From Flavobacterium sp. UBA6135 (GTDB lineage: Bacteria > Bacteroidota > Bacteroidia > Flavobacteriales > Flavobacteriaceae): a stretch of 64,000 nucleotides of DNA. Under the pieces are notes generated by a model. That model did no database searches. It was not told the origin of the DNA and was given only the letters and a program-made list of their open reading frames with translations. The stretch lies in contig NZ_DIVJ01000050.1 in assembly GCF_002428305.1 (NCBI RefSeq), positions 101,158 to 165,157 on the forward strand. The letters are read 5' to 3'. The position numbers and the translations under genes were made by a program. Of the stretch, positions 55,831 through 63,831 are shown piece after piece. How positions within the stretch are numbered: the stretch's first letter is position 1; the number at the start of each line of letters is the position of its first letter.

Positions 55831-56616
55831 TTAATACGATTGATTTTCCTTAAATGGATTTTCTTCTTTGCTTGAATCCGGTAAAATAGCATCATAAATC
55901 ATATAAATCATTGAATAATAGAAGGGTAAAGTAAAAAATATACCAATACAAAAAGCAATAAATCCTACCATACTTAATAGTATAGAAACTACTAATAATC
56001 CTAATATAATCAATGGTTGTTTAATAACTAATTGGATGCTGTAATGTATTGCATCCGTTCCGCTGAGATTAGAAAAAATAATTAGCGGTATAGTTAAAAA
56101 TGTAAAAAAACTTAATAATAATGAAAATAGCGTTCCATAAATTTGAACACCATTATACTCTAATAATGTAGTTACTCCAATACCAATAAAAGAAAGTATA
56201 AAAGCAGCAGAAAAAAGCTGGAGAAAGTGATTTGTTTTGTAATAATCAAAAGCGTTTCCAATTGAAAAAGGGTTGTTTTTTTCTGCTAAATGGATAATTT
56301 TAAATAAACCGGCTGTCATTGGGCTTGCTAATCCTGAAATTAAGCTGATTCCAAAAATATAAATCATCATACTTGTAGTAGATTCATAGATGGGGTTTAT
56401 AGAAGTGGCGATGTTTTCAAGATCATCTAATTCAACAAACATAATTATAGTTGAAAAAGTCACAATAACTGTAATTATTGTAATAATTATAAATAATAAG
56501 CCGATAATTACTGCTACTTTTTTGTAATTTTCAAAAGCTTTTTCAAACAGTTTGCTAAAATCAAGTTCATAGCCATTTTCTAAGATTTTATCAATTAAAT
56601 TTTTATGATTCTCCAT
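55831..56616 (-). CDS. Integral membrane protein of unknown function, 6 helices
   Basis: The 261-residue protein has an N-terminal cytoplasmic helix (LENGYELDFSKLFEKAFENYKK) and about six hydrophobic helices. Proteins of this look in Flavobacteria have been labelled beta-carotene monooxygenase without support, and I see no oxygenase motif. It resembles the DUF975/DUF4013 type of membrane protein in general plan only. It begins 17 bp after the aldehyde dehydrogenase gene and the kinase follows after 47 bp, so the three are probably one transcript. Confidence 0.75.
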   Translation of the reverse strand: MENHKNLIDKILENGYELDFSKLFEKAFENYKKVAVIIGLLFIIITIITVIVTFSTIIMFVELDDLENIATSINPIYESTTSMMIYIFGISLISGLASPMTAGLFKIIHLAEKNNPFSIGNAFDYYKTNHFLQLFSAAFILSFIGIGVTTLLEYNGVQIYGTLFSLLLSFFTFLTIPLIIFSNLSGTDAIHYSIQLVIKQPLIILGLLVVSILLSMVGFIAFCIGIFFTLPFYYSMIYMIYDAILPDSSKEENPFKENQSY

Positions 56617-56633
56617 TGTTTATTATATGATTT

Positions 56634-57965
56634 TTAAGTAAGCCAAGATATAACTTTTTTAATAAAATTTGATTTTTTGTTGTAAGGTGCATACCTAATC
56701 GGATTGTCTCCCCAATTGGGTCGTTTTACTATTGTTTTTTTATGAGAAAAAGTATCAAAACCTAGTTTTCCATGATAGGCTCCGATGCCACTATTTCCAA
56801 CTCCGCCAAAGGGTAATCTTTTATTAGCAAAGTGAACCATACAATCGTTCACACAACCACCGCCAAATGAAAACTTAGTTATCATTTTTTCTGCAAATTT
56901 TTTATTATCTGAAAAAACATAAAGAGCGAGTGGTTTTTCAAATTTATTGATAATTGATTGCAGTTCATCTTCAGTAGCATATGAAATAATTGGCAATATA
57001 GGACCAAATATTTCATCTTTCATCAACTCACTATTCATCTCAAGTTCGTCAATAAGTGTTGGACTGATATATTTATCGTTTTCTGAAGTTATTCCACCAA
57101 AAATCACTTTTGAAGGTTCAATTAAATCGGAAAGTCGTTTCCAATGTTTACTTGAAATTATTCGAGCAAAATCCTTTGATTCTTCTTGATTTTCGCCATA
57201 AGCTGCGATGATTTCTTTTTTTACTAATTCTATAAAATCGTATTTTTCTTTTGCTTGAATTAAAATATAATCGGGAGCGATACAGGTTTGACCTGCATTG
57301 ACAAATTTACCCCAAACTATTCGTTTTGCGGCAACTTCCAAATTGGCTCCTTCATCAATTATACATGGGTTTTTTCCGCCTAATTCTAAAGTTACCGGTG
57401 TTAAATGTTTTGCGGCAGCTTGTGCTACAATTTTACCAACGGCCACACTTCCCGTAAAAAAAATATAGTCCCATTTTTTTTCAAGAAGTGATTGTGCGAA
57501 TTCCGGACCGCCATGAACGACCACGGCTTCTTTAACATCAAAAACTTCTTCTACAATTTTTGTAATAATTTGAGATGTTTGAAATGACAATTCAGAAGGT
57601 TTTAAAACAACTGTGTTCCCGGCAGCAATAGCTGCTATCAAAGGACTAAATGCCAATTGAAATGGATAATTCCATGGAGCAATAATTAAAACCCTTCCAT
57701 AAGGTTCTGAATAAATAAAATCAGAAGATGGAAACGTCATTATTGAAGGCCAAACGCGTTTTGGTTTTGCCCATTTTTCAATATTTGAAATGGTATATTT
57801 CAAATCTGAAATAACATAATTGATTTCAGTTAAAAAAGTCTCAAAAGGTGGTTTCTTGAAATCTTTATATAACGCTTCAGTTACTTCATCTTCATGTTTT
57901 TTGATAGTTATCAAAAGTTTTCTGAGAAGTAATTTCCTTTTATGAACGGGAATAGTTGAATTCAT
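56634..57965 (-). CDS. Aldehyde dehydrogenase, ALDH3-like
   Basis: NAD(P)-dependent oxidation of aldehydes. The 443-residue protein has the ALDH3 class signatures IAPWNYPFQLAFSPLIAAIAAGN, TLELGGKNPCIID with the catalytic Glu, NAGQTCIAPDYI with the catalytic Cys (about residues 230-245), EIFGPILPI and PFGGVGNSGIGAYHGKLGFD. A C-terminal tail with basic and hydrophobic residues fits membrane association of this class. The ATG at 57965 is used; a TTG at 57989 would add eight residues with slight family similarity but lies inside the -7 box. Fatty or lipid-peroxidation aldehydes are likely substrates. Confidence 0.92.
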   Translation of the reverse strand: MNSTIPVHKRKLLLRKLLITIKKHEDEVTEALYKDFKKPPFETFLTEINYVISDLKYTISNIEKWAKPKRVWPSIMTFPSSDFIYSEPYGRVLIIAPWNYPFQLAFSPLIAAIAAGNTVVLKPSELSFQTSQIITKIVEEVFDVKEAVVVHGGPEFAQSLLEKKWDYIFFTGSVAVGKIVAQAAAKHLTPVTLELGGKNPCIIDEGANLEVAAKRIVWGKFVNAGQTCIAPDYILIQAKEKYDFIELVKKEIIAAYGENQEESKDFARIISSKHWKRLSDLIEPSKVIFGGITSENDKYISPTLIDELEMNSELMKDEIFGPILPIISYATEDELQSIINKFEKPLALYVFSDNKKFAEKMITKFSFGGGCVNDCMVHFANKRLPFGGVGNSGIGAYHGKLGFDTFSHKKTIVKRPNWGDNPIRYAPYNKKSNFIKKVISWLT

Positions 57966-57986
57966 TTTTCTCTGCTTGAATGTATT

Positions 57987-58018
57987 CAAATGTAGTGAGA
58001 AAAATTAACTTTTTCCAA
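57987..58018 (-). promoter_or_regulatory. Promoter of the aldehyde dehydrogenase gene
   Basis: On the minus strand TTGG (58015-58018) is followed 20 bp later by TACATTTG (57987-57994), a full Bacteroidota-type pair. It overlaps the last codons of the upstream outer-membrane protein gene, so the dehydrogenase, membrane protein and kinase genes can be transcribed on their own. Confidence 0.5.
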
Positions 58019-59357
58019 TGCCAAATCGAAATCCAAAATAAAAATCGGCATGTTTACTGTCATTAATCAAAGTTGTGATTACTGAACCTGAACCCACAAA
58101 AAATCCACCGGCTCTAAAGCCAATTCCGCCATTAAAACCCGAAATTTCATTTTGAGTCCAAGGTGAAAAAACTTCAAAATGTTTTAGCGAAAATCGTGGC
58201 GTAACAGTAAATGTATTTTGAGTTGTAATTTGATCATTTGAGCTGTCATTGTTCAATTTTTGTTGTAAAAAAAGGGAAACATATAAAGTTGGAATAACTC
58301 TTAAATCTGCATAAGCGTTTAAAACAGTTGGTAATTTTGCCTTAAAATCTCTGTTGGATGAAGTAGCGGTTAAAAAGCCACTGTCCAATAAAATTTGTTC
58401 CACTTCTTGTAAACTATCAACGCCGTCAAATTGACTTAAATTTAAGCTTTCATTTCCTTGAATAACTAAGGAATAGTTTGTAGAGGAATTGTTTTCATCT
58501 TTAAATGTCATGCTTCCAATATTTCTAACGGATAAACCCGAGTTGAATTTATATCCTTTGTCAGAATCAGTGTCTTTGATTAAAAAATTAGCACCAAAAT
58601 CAGCACCAACACCATTCAATCCTCCAAAAACAGATCCTGTATAATTATCAAAATCTGAAAAACTGTTACCTAAATTGCCGGAATATGCAATGTTTAAGTT
58701 TGCATTGGTATCCGAAAGAAATGAGTTGCCTGCAACTGTTGTGATGGTTCCGTTCATTTTATCAGCACCAAAATTTGCATAAGAACCAGGGAACAATAGT
58801 TTTATAGTAGCACCACCATTTAATTTGTAATTTTCTGTTTCCCAAAGATTTCTACCTGCCGAAAAACCGATTTCACCATAAGTGGTTCCGTTTAAGCGTT
58901 GGTTATAATTTCCGTTTAAAGTGGTAGAATTTAACAAGGAGTTTAATCCGCCATTACTAATTGCATCTCCAATATTTACATCAATATCTACTAGATTTAA
59001 TTTTCCATATGCTTTTGAAGTAATTGCAAATCCCCAATTTTTATGACGAAAGGCAACACTTGGCCCAAGTATTTCAACATCAAGTCGAAGGTTTGCCGGT
59101 TCAGAACCCACAAAAATGAGTTCTTCGAGATTGGTATCACCTGTTAAATCACTAAAACCGATTTTATTGTTAGCAACTGTTGTGCTTAATGCAAAAACAT
59201 GTACTTCAACTTTAGAGCTCAAATTAGCCAATTCAGCCGGATTGATTGTTCCATTTAAAACGCCAATTCGTCTGGAAGTACTAATTCCTGAAAAATGATC
59301 TTGAGCAAAAAAAGCCTTGGAGCTCAGTAGTAAGAATAGAAAAATTATTTTTTTCAT
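58005..59357 (-). CDS. DUF5723-like outer-membrane protein
   Basis: From the ATG at 59357 (the longer frame starts with TTG) the 450-residue protein has a signal peptide ending KAFFAQ and then regular alternating strands through to a C-terminal aromatic-rich HADFYFGFRFGIGK. The early INPAELANLSSKVEVH block is typical of the Flavobacteriaceae family I know as DUF5723; the assignment is from memory. It is an outer-membrane barrel of unknown function, probably transcribed alone. Confidence 0.78.
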   Translation of the reverse strand: MKKIIFLFLLLSSKAFFAQDHFSGISTSRRIGVLNGTINPAELANLSSKVEVHVFALSTTVANNKIGFSDLTGDTNLEELIFVGSEPANLRLDVEILGPSVAFRHKNWGFAITSKAYGKLNLVDIDVNIGDAISNGGLNSLLNSTTLNGNYNQRLNGTTYGEIGFSAGRNLWETENYKLNGGATIKLLFPGSYANFGADKMNGTITTVAGNSFLSDTNANLNIAYSGNLGNSFSDFDNYTGSVFGGLNGVGADFGANFLIKDTDSDKGYKFNSGLSVRNIGSMTFKDENNSSTNYSLVIQGNESLNLSQFDGVDSLQEVEQILLDSGFLTATSSNRDFKAKLPTVLNAYADLRVIPTLYVSLFLQQKLNNDSSNDQITTQNTFTVTPRFSLKHFEVFSPWTQNEISGFNGGIGFRAGGFFVGSGSVITTLINDSKHADFYFGFRFGIGKS

Positions 59358-59437
59358 AATTATTAAGTTTTTAAGTAACAAGTGAAATGGTTTTTTACTT
59401 CGAAATATATAAACGAAAAATATGTAATTTTAGTTTT

Positions 59438-60127
59438 TTAAATAGAATTCCAAATGACATCATCAGGTAACGGAGCAATCAAATTAATTTGTTCTTTTGA
59501 AACAGGATGAATGAATGATAACTTTCTGGCATGTAAATGTATTCCACCATCCGGGTTACTTCTGTCAAATCCATATTTCAAATCGCCTTTGATAGGACAA
59601 CCGATAGCTTGTAATTGTGCTCTGATTTGATGGTGTCTTCCGGTATGTAACGCAACTTCCAGAACATAATAGGTGTTTAAAGTTGCAATTATTTTATAGT
59701 TTAAACTCGCTTTTTTGCTATCAGGAACTTCTTTACTATGAGCTTTGGAAGTGTTGTTTTGTTGATTTCTTTTGATGAAATGAACCAATGTATCTTCTTC
59801 TTTAGGCGGTTTGTTTTTCACCACTGCCCAATAGGTTTTTTGCGTTTCACGTGAACTGAACAAATCGTTCATTCGGGTTAATGCTTTACTGGTTTTGGCA
59901 AAAACGACGATTCCAGTTGTAGGTCGATCAAGCCGATGAATCACACCTAAAAAAACATCACCGGGTTTGTTGTATTTTTCTTTAAGGAATTCTTTAACAA
60001 TGTCAGGCAATGGTTTATCTCCGGAAGTATCGCCTTGTGCAATGTCTCCAACTCTTTTGTTTACTACAATCAGATGATTATCCTCATGAAGAATCTGTAA
60101 ATTATCTTTTGTAGTAACTATTTTCAT
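59438..60127 (-). CDS. RluA-family RNA pseudouridine synthase
   Basis: The enzyme converts uridine to pseudouridine in rRNA or tRNA. The 229-residue protein has the catalytic Asp67 in HRLDRPTTGIVVFAKT, the KTYWAVVKN strand, and LHTGRHHQIRAQLQAIGCPI near the C terminus. There is no N-terminal S4 domain, so it is of the short RluA/TruC kind. The target uridine is unknown. panB is 47 bp upstream on the same strand, with a repetitive spacer in between. Confidence 0.9.
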   Translation of the reverse strand: MKIVTTKDNLQILHEDNHLIVVNKRVGDIAQGDTSGDKPLPDIVKEFLKEKYNKPGDVFLGVIHRLDRPTTGIVVFAKTSKALTRMNDLFSSRETQKTYWAVVKNKPPKEEDTLVHFIKRNQQNNTSKAHSKEVPDSKKASLNYKIIATLNTYYVLEVALHTGRHHQIRAQLQAIGCPIKGDLKYGFDRSNPDGGIHLHARKLSFIHPVSKEQINLIAPLPDDVIWNSI

Positions 60128-60140
60128 TCTCAAATTATCT

Positions 60141-60176
60141 CATTGATACATTGACACATTTCCCAATTGTCACATT
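60141..60176 (-). repeat. Short-period repeat in the panB to rluA spacer
   Basis: On the minus strand the spacer contains AATGTGTC, AATGTATC and AATG in succession (60141-60160), preceded by a looser copy (to 60176). It is the same kind of low-complexity filler that precedes several other genes in this window. Confidence 0.55.
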
Positions 60177-60993
60177 AATACTGTTCATTCGCATTCGGAA
60201 AATCTAAGGCTTTTACATCCGATACATATTGTCCGATGGCTTTGGTCATGTCTTCGTATAAATTCATGTATCGTCGCAAGAATCGAGGACTAAATTCATG
60301 TGTCATTCCAATCATATCGTGCAGAACCAATACTTGACCATCAACTCCATTTCCGGCACCAATTCCAATTACCGGAATCGAAATACTTTCTGCCACTTTT
60401 TGAGCTAATTTGGCAGGAATTTTTTCTAAAACTAAGGCAAAACAGCCAATTCGTTCTAACAATTTGGCATCTTCTACTAATTTTTCGGCTTCGGCTTCTT
60501 CTTTGGCACGAACGGTGTAAGTTCCAAATTTATAGATGGATTGTGGTGTTAATCCCAAATGTCCCATCACAGGAATTCCGGCATTCAATATTTTTTTAAT
60601 CGAATCTTTAATTTCACTTCCGCCTTCTAATTTTACGGCATGTCCGCCACTTTCTTTCATAATTCGAATGGAAGAACGCAAGGCTTCTTTTGGATCGGAT
60701 TGATAGGTTCCAAACGGTAAATCAACAACAACCAAAGCTCTTTCACATGCACGAACAACGCTACTGGCGTGATAAATCATTTGATCTAATGTGATGGGTA
60801 AAGTCGTTTCGTGACCGGCCATTACATTACTGGCAGAATCACCTACTAAAATCACATCGATTCCAGCAGCATCTACAATTTTTGCCATTGTGAAATCGTA
60901 AGCCGTAAGCATTGATATTTTTTCGCCATTAGCTTTCATATCAAAAAGTGACTTGGTTGTAATGCGTTTGTAATCTTTTTTTGCTGTTGACAT
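60175..60993 (-). CDS. panB: 3-methyl-2-oxobutanoate hydroxymethyltransferase
   Basis: PanB makes ketopantoate from 2-ketoisovalerate and methylene-tetrahydrofolate, the first committed step of pantothenate and CoA synthesis. The 272-residue protein has the Mg-binding Asp52 in [13 protein letters not shown], the second Asp in VVVDLPFG (about 95-102), the substrate loop VKLEGG, and the Glu-bearing [11 protein letters not shown]. Typical length is 265 to 275. No other pan genes are adjacent. It is divergent from the NTF2-like gene across a 91-base spacer. Confidence 0.96.
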   Translation of the reverse strand: MSTAKKDYKRITTKSLFDMKANGEKISMLTAYDFTMAKIVDAAGIDVILVGDSASNVMAGHETTLPITLDQMIYHASSVVRACERALVVVDLPFGTYQSDPKEALRSSIRIMKESGGHAVKLEGGSEIKDSIKKILNAGIPVMGHLGLTPQSIYKFGTYTVRAKEEAEAEKLVEDAKLLERIGCFALVLEKIPAKLAQKVAESISIPVIGIGAGNGVDGQVLVLHDMIGMTHEFSPRFLRRYMNLYEDMTKAIGQYVSDVKALDFPNANEQY

Positions 60994-61022
60994 ACTACTT
61001 ATATTTAGAGATGTAAAAATAC

Positions 61023-61030
61023 TATATTTG
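61023..61030 (+). promoter_or_regulatory. -7 promoter box for the 61085-64000 gene cluster
   Basis: TATATTTG matches TAnnTTTG and lies 54 bp before the NTF2-like gene. Because the following genes are separated by 0 to 11 bp or overlap, this box probably serves the whole cluster. No good -33 element is seen. Confidence 0.45.
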
Positions 61031-61084
61031 ATTTAATTTGTAACATAAAGTTAAACATTGAAACCAATATAAAAAGTAAAAACA

Positions 61085-61519
61085 ATGATTAAATATTTTT
61101 TACTGATGATTGTCTGTTTTTCAACTACAATTATTCAAGCTCAAAACCAAGAAATTGAAGCAACTATAAAACTTTTTTTTGAAGGTTTTCACCAACGTGA
61201 TTCCACAAAAATTAAAGCTGTTTGTTCAGAAAACTTGGTTTTACATTCTATTTCTGAATCGGAAAAAGGAAGTAAATTTTCTATTGAAAAAGCATCCGGT
61301 TTTTATAAATCGATAGCTTCCATTCCTACCACAGTAAAAATTGAAGAAAAGATTCTAAGCCATACCATTCAAGTTGATGGCTCAATGGCTCACGCTTGGA
61401 CGCCGTATGAATTTTATGTCAATGATAAATTAAGTCATTCCGGAGTGAATTCTTTTCAATTGTATAAAGAAAATGACGTTTGGAAAGTGGTTTATATTAT
61501 TGATACGAGGCGGAAATAA
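61085..61519 (+). CDS. Secreted NTF2/SnoaL-like protein
   Basis: The 144-residue protein has a signal peptide ending IIQAQ, then a cone-shaped NTF2/SnoaL-like domain: IEATIKLFFEGFHQRDSTKI at the start, MAHAWTPYEFYVNDKLSHSG and SFQLYKENDVWKVVYIIDTR at the end. This fold often binds small hydrophobic molecules. It ends 2 bp before the Lgt-like gene and shares its operon, so a role in handling a lipid in the periplasm is possible but not shown. Confidence 0.83.
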   Translation: MIKYFLLMIVCFSTTIIQAQNQEIEATIKLFFEGFHQRDSTKIKAVCSENLVLHSISESEKGSKFSIEKASGFYKSIASIPTTVKIEEKILSHTIQVDGSMAHAWTPYEFYVNDKLSHSGVNSFQLYKENDVWKVVYIIDTRRK

Positions 61520-61521
61520 TC

Positions 61522-62259
61522 ATGAAGTTTCCGGTAACGTTTGGATTTGAATCCGTTGAACCCGTTCATTACTTTTTTGAAGTATTGGCTTTTTTTGTGG
61601 GTGTTCGATTATATTATTATTTAAAAAAACGAACCGTTGATCCAATTTCAAACATCAATCGACTTTGGATTTTGGTAGGAGCTATGCTTGGAGCTTTATT
61701 AGGTTCTCGAATTTTAGCCGCTTTGGAAACTCCTTCACAACTTTATGAAATGACATGGCTCACTTTTTATCAAAATAAAACGGTGGCTGGTGGTTTTTTG
61801 GGCGGATTATTTGGTGTTGAACTCATCAAAAAAATAATCGGTGAAAAATCATCTTCCGGTGATTTGTATGTTATTCCAATTGTTGTTTCTGTTTTTATTG
61901 GAAGAATTGGTTGTTTTTTTGCCGGAATTACAGAACCAACGCATGGTATTGAAACCACTTTTTTTATGGGAATGGATTTGGGCGATGGACTAAAAAGACA
62001 TCCTACTGCCTTGTATGAAATGCTATTTATGTTATTTCTTTTATTCCTTTTTTGGAAAATTAAGAACGTTAAATTACAAAACGGTGACCGATTTAAACTT
62101 TTTATGGTGCTCTATTTTTTGTATCGTTTTGGCATTGAGTTTTTGAAACCCATTGAACCATTGTTTTTGGGTTTGAGTAGCATTCATTGGTCAGCTTTAT
62201 TTATATTTGTGTATTATGTTCCTTTTTTAAATCGAATTGCAAAGAAATTTAAAACATGA
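61522..62259 (+). CDS. Lgt-like membrane protein (prolipoprotein diacylglyceryl transferase paralogue)
   Basis: The 245-residue protein has about seven membrane helices and clear similarity to Lgt, which moves diacylglycerol from phosphatidylglycerol to lipoproteins. Retained features are the GR of the Lgt signature (GRIGCFFAG, 127-135) and HPTALYE (160-166). Missing ones are the HGG motif, seen here as VAGGFLGG (88-95), and the Asn and Glu of GRxGNFxxGE, seen as Cys and Ile. It is therefore probably not a true Lgt but may still bind phospholipid. Its stop overlaps the radical SAM gene by four bases. Confidence 0.85.
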   Translation: MKFPVTFGFESVEPVHYFFEVLAFFVGVRLYYYLKKRTVDPISNINRLWILVGAMLGALLGSRILAALETPSQLYEMTWLTFYQNKTVAGGFLGGLFGVELIKKIIGEKSSSGDLYVIPIVVSVFIGRIGCFFAGITEPTHGIETTFFMGMDLGDGLKRHPTALYEMLFMLFLLFLFWKIKNVKLQNGDRFKLFMVLYFLYRFGIEFLKPIEPLFLGLSSIHWSALFIFVYYVPFLNRIAKKFKT

Positions 62260-63644
62260 AAACCAGAGATTACATTTATTACGATTACACCAAAAGTTTG
62301 TGTCCGGAATGTTTGCATACGATTGATGCTAAAATTGTATTTCAAGATAATCAGGTTTTTATGCTTAAGCACTGTCGTACACATGGCGATTCAAAAGTTA
62401 TGATTGCCGATGATGTGGAGTATTACAAGCAAATTCGAAATTACAATAAGCAATCCGAAATGCCTTTAAAATTCAACACAAAAGTGCATTATGGTTGTCC
62501 GTACGATTGTGGTTTATGCACCGATCATGAGCAACATTCGTGTTTATCTATTGTTGAAGTAACGGATCGATGTAACTTAACATGTCCGACCTGTTATGCC
62601 AGTTCAGGGCCAAATTACGGTCGTCATCGCACCTTAGAAGAAATTGAAAAAATGTTTGATGTGATTGTAGCCAACGAAGGTGAACCTGATGTAGTTCAAA
62701 TTTCCGGAGGAGAACCTACTGTGCATCCTGATTTTTTTAAAATTTTAGATATTGCTAAAACAAAACCAATCAAACATTTGATGGTTAACACCAACGGAAT
62801 TCGAATTGCCAAAGATGAAAAATTTGTGCAGAAGTTAGCAGATTATATGCCGGATTTTGAACTTTATCTTCAGTTTGACAGTTTTAAACCGGAAGTTTTA
62901 GAAAAACTAAGAGGCGAAGATTTAACCGAAACACGAAAAAAAGCAATAGAATATTTAAACAAATATAATCTGTCAACAACGTTGGTTATTACGTTACAAA
63001 AAGGTGTAAACGATGATGAAATAGGCGAAATTCTCAACTATGCGTTACAACAGAAATGTGTTCGAGGAGTTACTTTTCAACCCACGCAAGTAGCCGGAAG
63101 AAATCAAAATTATAATGATGGGGAAGGAAGAATAACGTTAACTGAAGTTCGTCGAAAAATTTATGAGCAATATCCGCTTTTTACACCACAAGATTTAATT
63201 CCGGTACCTTGTAATCCCGATGCACTTTGCATGGCTTATGCACTCAAAGTAGATGGAGAAGTTTTTCCAATGACACATTTAATTAATCCGGAAGATTTGT
63301 TGAATAACTCAAAGAATACGATTGTTTTTGAACACGATGAAAAATTAAAATCACACATGTTAAATCTTTTCAGCACGGGTGTTTCAGTAGATTGTGCTGA
63401 GGAAACGTTTGGCGAATTGATGTGTTGTTTGCCAAGAGTTCAATCGGATAATTTGAGTTATAGTAACTTATTCCGAGTACTGATAATGAATTTTATGGAT
63501 CCGTATGATTTTGATGTTCGTGCTGTCAAAAAATCATGCGTTCATATTGTTAGCGATAAAATGAAAATGATTCCGTTTGAAACCATGAATATTTTCTATA
63601 GGGATAATAAGATTGATGAAATTAGAAAACAATTAAACTATTAG
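62256..63644 (+). CDS. Radical SAM protein of the Tes (tetraether synthase)-like group
   Basis: The 462-residue protein has the radical SAM cluster motif C106-x3-C110-x2-C113 (DRCNLTCPTCY) and the SAM-binding GGEP. N-terminal extra cysteines form a CPEC pair (16/19) with Cys40 and His43, a rubredoxin-like site, and a second set (GCPYDCGLC, 81/85/88, with Cys96). Further cysteines lie near 319/325 and 387-398. This multi-cluster layout with the GCPYDCGLCTDHEQHSC block matches the archaeal tetraether synthase MJ0619/Tes family and its bacterial relatives, as I remember them. Tes joins lipid tails; here the product is unknown. Confidence 0.85.
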   Translation: MKTRDYIYYDYTKSLCPECLHTIDAKIVFQDNQVFMLKHCRTHGDSKVMIADDVEYYKQIRNYNKQSEMPLKFNTKVHYGCPYDCGLCTDHEQHSCLSIVEVTDRCNLTCPTCYASSGPNYGRHRTLEEIEKMFDVIVANEGEPDVVQISGGEPTVHPDFFKILDIAKTKPIKHLMVNTNGIRIAKDEKFVQKLADYMPDFELYLQFDSFKPEVLEKLRGEDLTETRKKAIEYLNKYNLSTTLVITLQKGVNDDEIGEILNYALQQKCVRGVTFQPTQVAGRNQNYNDGEGRITLTEVRRKIYEQYPLFTPQDLIPVPCNPDALCMAYALKVDGEVFPMTHLINPEDLLNNSKNTIVFEHDEKLKSHMLNLFSTGVSVDCAEETFGELMCCLPRVQSDNLSYSNLFRVLIMNFMDPYDFDVRAVKKSCVHIVSDKMKMIPFETMNIFYRDNKIDEIRKQLNY

Positions 63645-63646
63645 AA

Positions 63647-63820
63647 ATGTTTATATTTTTTTTTATTACAATATTAGTTTGTGGTTTTATGTTCCTTATT
63701 GGATTAATACAATTGTTTGTTGAGAAAGATAAAAAGGAAAATGCATTAAAGTTAATGATGTATGGTTTAATAGGTCTTATTATTGGATTTGGTTCTTGTT
63801 TTGCAATTATTTACAGCTAA
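63647..63820 (+). CDS. Small two-helix membrane protein (57 residues)
   Basis: An ATG 2 bp after the radical SAM stop opens a 57-residue frame with two hydrophobic helices (about 3-24 and 37-55) and a charged cytoplasmic loop VEKDKKENALK between them. It is too short for a standard length cut-off. Its second half resembles the next small gene, so the pair looks like a tandem duplication. It is placed in the Lgt/radical SAM operon by its 2-bp spacing. Confidence 0.7.
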   Translation: MFIFFFITILVCGFMFLIGLIQLFVEKDKKENALKLMMYGLIGLIIGFGSCFAIIYS

Positions 63821-63831
63821 AAGATAGTATT

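Noticed and set aside
57966..57989. The TTG start of the aldehyde dehydrogenase
   Set aside because: The TTG lies inside a well-spaced TACATTTG promoter box. A few family-like residues would be lost, so this is a close call.
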